A program made the translations under genes and the position numbers. A stretch of DNA of 48,321 bases from a virus: IMG/VR virus record IMGVR_UViG_3300027881_000020, positions 1 through 48,321 of that record; one strand, given 5' to 3'. Below, in pieces: positions 47,017 to 48,321 of the stretch (positions are counted from its first letter, which is position 1; each line of letters opens with the position of its first letter). The notes under the pieces were generated by a model. It was not told the DNA's origin. It made no database searches and was given only the letters and a program-made list of their open reading frames with translations.

Positions 47017-47261
47017 CAACACACCTCCATGATTCTGCATCTTTCACCAATCCAGCCATCTTCGTATTGCTTGCATAGCTTGTTGTCATTGAAATCAAGG
47101 CAATGATAGCCCACGCTATCCCATTCGTTCTCGGTTTCATTCCACACCATGCATTTGGTGAGCTGTGGCTCTCCCATCGGCACTACACTCGACAACATCA
47201 CACCTACCAGTACTCCGATGGCAAAACCCGCTATGAGCTTAGTTATTCCTTTTTCGTCCAT
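47016..47261 (-). CDS. Membrane-anchored Cys-containing protein (81 aa)
   Basis: A membrane segment at the N-terminus (KLIAGFAIGVLVGVMLSSVV) is followed by an outside domain with five Cys (KCMVWNETENEWDSVGYHCL, KLCKQ, ERCRIMEVC) that may form disulfides, and one sequon (NETE). It follows GAGGAGGT. Possibly a host-surface protein. Confidence 0.55.
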   Translation of the reverse strand: MDEKGITKLIAGFAIGVLVGVMLSSVVPMGEPQLTKCMVWNETENEWDSVGYHCLDFNDNKLCKQYEDGWIGERCRIMEVC

Positions 47262-47386
47262 TTTACCTCCTCACATCGACCACAGAGGTCGAGTATGGTA
47301 TAACCATTAACTAACACTTCCTGCTTCATTTCCTTGCACTTATTACATTTACTGTACTTCTTATAAGCTTTATGAATCGGATGCAT
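47243..47386 (-). CDS. Zinc-ribbon miniprotein (47 aa)
   Basis: The product MHPIHKAYKKYSKCNKCKEM ... LCGRCEEV has two CxxC pairs about 20 residues apart. It overlaps the membrane-protein gene by 19 bases, where it carries that gene's binding site, and overlaps the next small zinc gene by 17 bases. Confidence 0.5.
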   Translation of the reverse strand: MHPIHKAYKKYSKCNKCKEMKQEVLVNGYTILDLCGRCEEVKWTKKE

Positions 47387-47477
47387 ATTTCAACTCCATC
47401 TTACAATAGGGACATATATAGCCATCTTCAAACACATCTGGTATCGTTTCCTTCCCACAGTTAGGGCATTTATTCAT
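47370..47477 (-). CDS. Zinc-ribbon miniprotein (35 aa)
   Basis: MNKCPNCGKETIPDVFEDGY then CPYCKMEL: a textbook two-CPxC ribbon of minimum size. It lies between overlapping genes. Probable nucleic-acid or protein adaptor. Confidence 0.55.
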   Translation of the reverse strand: MNKCPNCGKETIPDVFEDGYICPYCKMELKYASDS

Positions 47478-47790
47478 GCTTCCACTCCCATTTGTCTATT
47501 CCAGGCATACTAGCCCATCTATCACTAAGGTCTCTATGGATGAAGGAATCATAGACTTCTCCTACTGGTTTTTGCTTTAGCTCCTCTATCTTGTTATCGG
47601 TCATGTGCTTGCAAAACATGATATACCAACCATTTAACTCATCCATGTTCTCATCCCATCTCTCATCATCAACATACTGATTCATCTCCTCAAAGGTATA
47701 TCTGTGCTTCTTCTTGTAGCCTTTAAGTGGGTCTAACGCATAAGTGAAGTCCCCATCAAATTCAATCGAAATCTGTTTTATGCTTTTCAT
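47470..47790 (-). CDS. Hypothetical acidic protein (106 aa)
   Basis: I chose ATG 47790, eight bases after AAGGAG and overlapping the previous stop; ATG 47796 is the alternative. The product (ISIEFDGDFTYALDPLKGYK, then helices with EEMNQYVDDERWDENMDELN) is alpha/beta and rich in Trp and Asp. No family recognised. Confidence 0.55.
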   Translation of the reverse strand: MKSIKQISIEFDGDFTYALDPLKGYKKKHRYTFEEMNQYVDDERWDENMDELNGWYIMFCKHMTDNKIEELKQKPVGEVYDSFIHRDLSDRWASMPGIDKWEWKHE

Positions 47791-47900
47791 TTCCATGACT
47801 CCTTCTTATAGCACAATTTACACTTTGCGAATTCTATCTCTGCTGCTGTATCATCACTTCCAATCGGTGCGCCACATTTACACACCTTTTCTAATTTCAT
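47787..47900 (-). CDS. Zinc-ribbon miniprotein (37 aa)
   Basis: CKCGAPIGSD at the start and CKLCYKKESW at the end give a four-Cys ribbon. It overlaps both neighbours by four bases. Same style as the miniproteins of the plus-strand early region. Confidence 0.5.
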   Translation of the reverse strand: MKLEKVCKCGAPIGSDDTAAEIEFAKCKLCYKKESWK

Positions 47901-48319
47901 TTCTGTGCCTTCTTCTTGAGTTTTTGGATTATTTCTGAAATCTCAATATAAGTTATATCATGTACCATAGGAGTTTTTGAATTTGGATTTCGGTGTTTTC
48001 CTATTTCCTTCTCGACATCTACGAGGACTTTGTTGTAACCATTCAAATAGCCAGTATCAAGCCAAGCCTCTTCTTTTTCTACCAAATCATCTAAACTTTC
48101 TTCAGCAAGTGTTCGTGCTTCTTTAACATCCTTTTTCAGCTTCTCGTTCTCCTCACGTAGCTTGTTTATCGTGTCTATGAACCTACTGCAATCGGCTTTG
48201 AGTTCATTTATTTCATCAATAGCTCTGTTTAACTGTTTTTGGTCTGCACGTAATGCTTCACAATGCTCTGCATCATTGTTAAAAAGCTTCGCTTTGAGTT
48301 CGGTTATCTGTTTCATCAT
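47897..48319 (-). CDS. Coiled-coil protein at the window edge (140 aa)
   Basis: From ATG 48319 (or 48316) the first 85 residues are a long charged coiled coil (INELKADCSRFIDTINKLRE, ENEKLKKDVKEARTLAEESL), ending in a small domain (LNGYNKVLVDVEKEIGKHRN). The start is two bases from the window end, so the true gene may begin outside. Role unknown. Confidence 0.55.
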   Translation of the reverse strand: MMKQITELKAKLFNNDAEHCEALRADQKQLNRAIDEINELKADCSRFIDTINKLREENEKLKKDVKEARTLAEESLDDLVEKEEAWLDTGYLNGYNKVLVDVEKEIGKHRNPNSKTPMVHDITYIEISEIIQKLKKKAQK

Positions 48320-48321
48320 TT

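Noticed and set aside
1-48321. CRISPR array, integrase, insertion sequence or rRNA
   Set aside because: I found no regularly spaced identical repeats of CRISPR length, no recombinase or transposase motifs, and no ribosomal RNA-like stretch in the window.

Overview
The window looks like about 48 kb of a tailed (HK97-fold, siphovirus-like) virus of an archaeon. The tailed-virus evidence is a full head-to-tail run: portal, prohead protease/scaffold, decoration protein, major capsid protein, connectors, tail tube, tail chaperone pair, tape measure and hub, plus a large terminase on the other strand. The archaeal evidence is promoters with a TTTAAATA/CTTATATA/CTTTATAAA-type TATA box (some close enough to the start codon for leaderless mRNAs), GGTGA-type ribosome binding sites, an archaeal-type 35-residue zinc ribbon, and huge N-terminally membrane-anchored surface proteins full of N-x-S/T sequons with DUF2341/LamG-like domains. 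No polymerase, integrase or replication initiator is visible, so this is probably not the whole genome.

Layout. 1-9.9 kb (+): dense, overlapping small genes, many of them zinc ribbons or single membrane segments. Among them sits a four-gene ubiquitin-like conjugation operon (1528-4206): a Ubl ending in Gly-Gly, an E2-like protein, a JAB/JAMM deconjugase and an E1/ThiF enzyme. A repeat-bearing intergenic region at 7109-7377 leads, through a clear TATA box, into a metallophosphoesterase gene; a C5-cytosine methyltransferase follows. 9.9-29.9 kb (+): virion genes, started by a distinctive promoter (TAwATAGTTGTTAC) that recurs at 20.07 and 29.89 kb. A 38-residue protein matching only the glycyl-radical end of anaerobic ribonucleotide reductase follows the second copy. 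29.9-32.9 kb (+): small membrane proteins that may be a lysis set, a lipoprotein and a second metallophosphoesterase.

32.8-48.3 kb (-): large terminase, then a glycan-building island (at least five glycosyltransferases, one of them with two GT2 domains, an epimerase, a B12-type radical SAM enzyme, a polysaccharide deacetylase and three methyltransferases), then a nuclease-like gene, a SWIM zinc finger and more small zinc proteins. The terminase is split exactly in its Walker A motif by an 83-nt hairpin-forming insertion; joining the flanks restores a normal protein of about 428 residues.

How it fits together (inference): the early zinc-protein and Ubl genes probably act on the host; the virion genes are fired by a shared late promoter; the minus-strand glycan island could decorate the sequon-rich surface proteins or alter the host surface. 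The most novel points are the complete viral Ubl operon, the split terminase P-loop, and the stand-alone glycyl-radical miniprotein.
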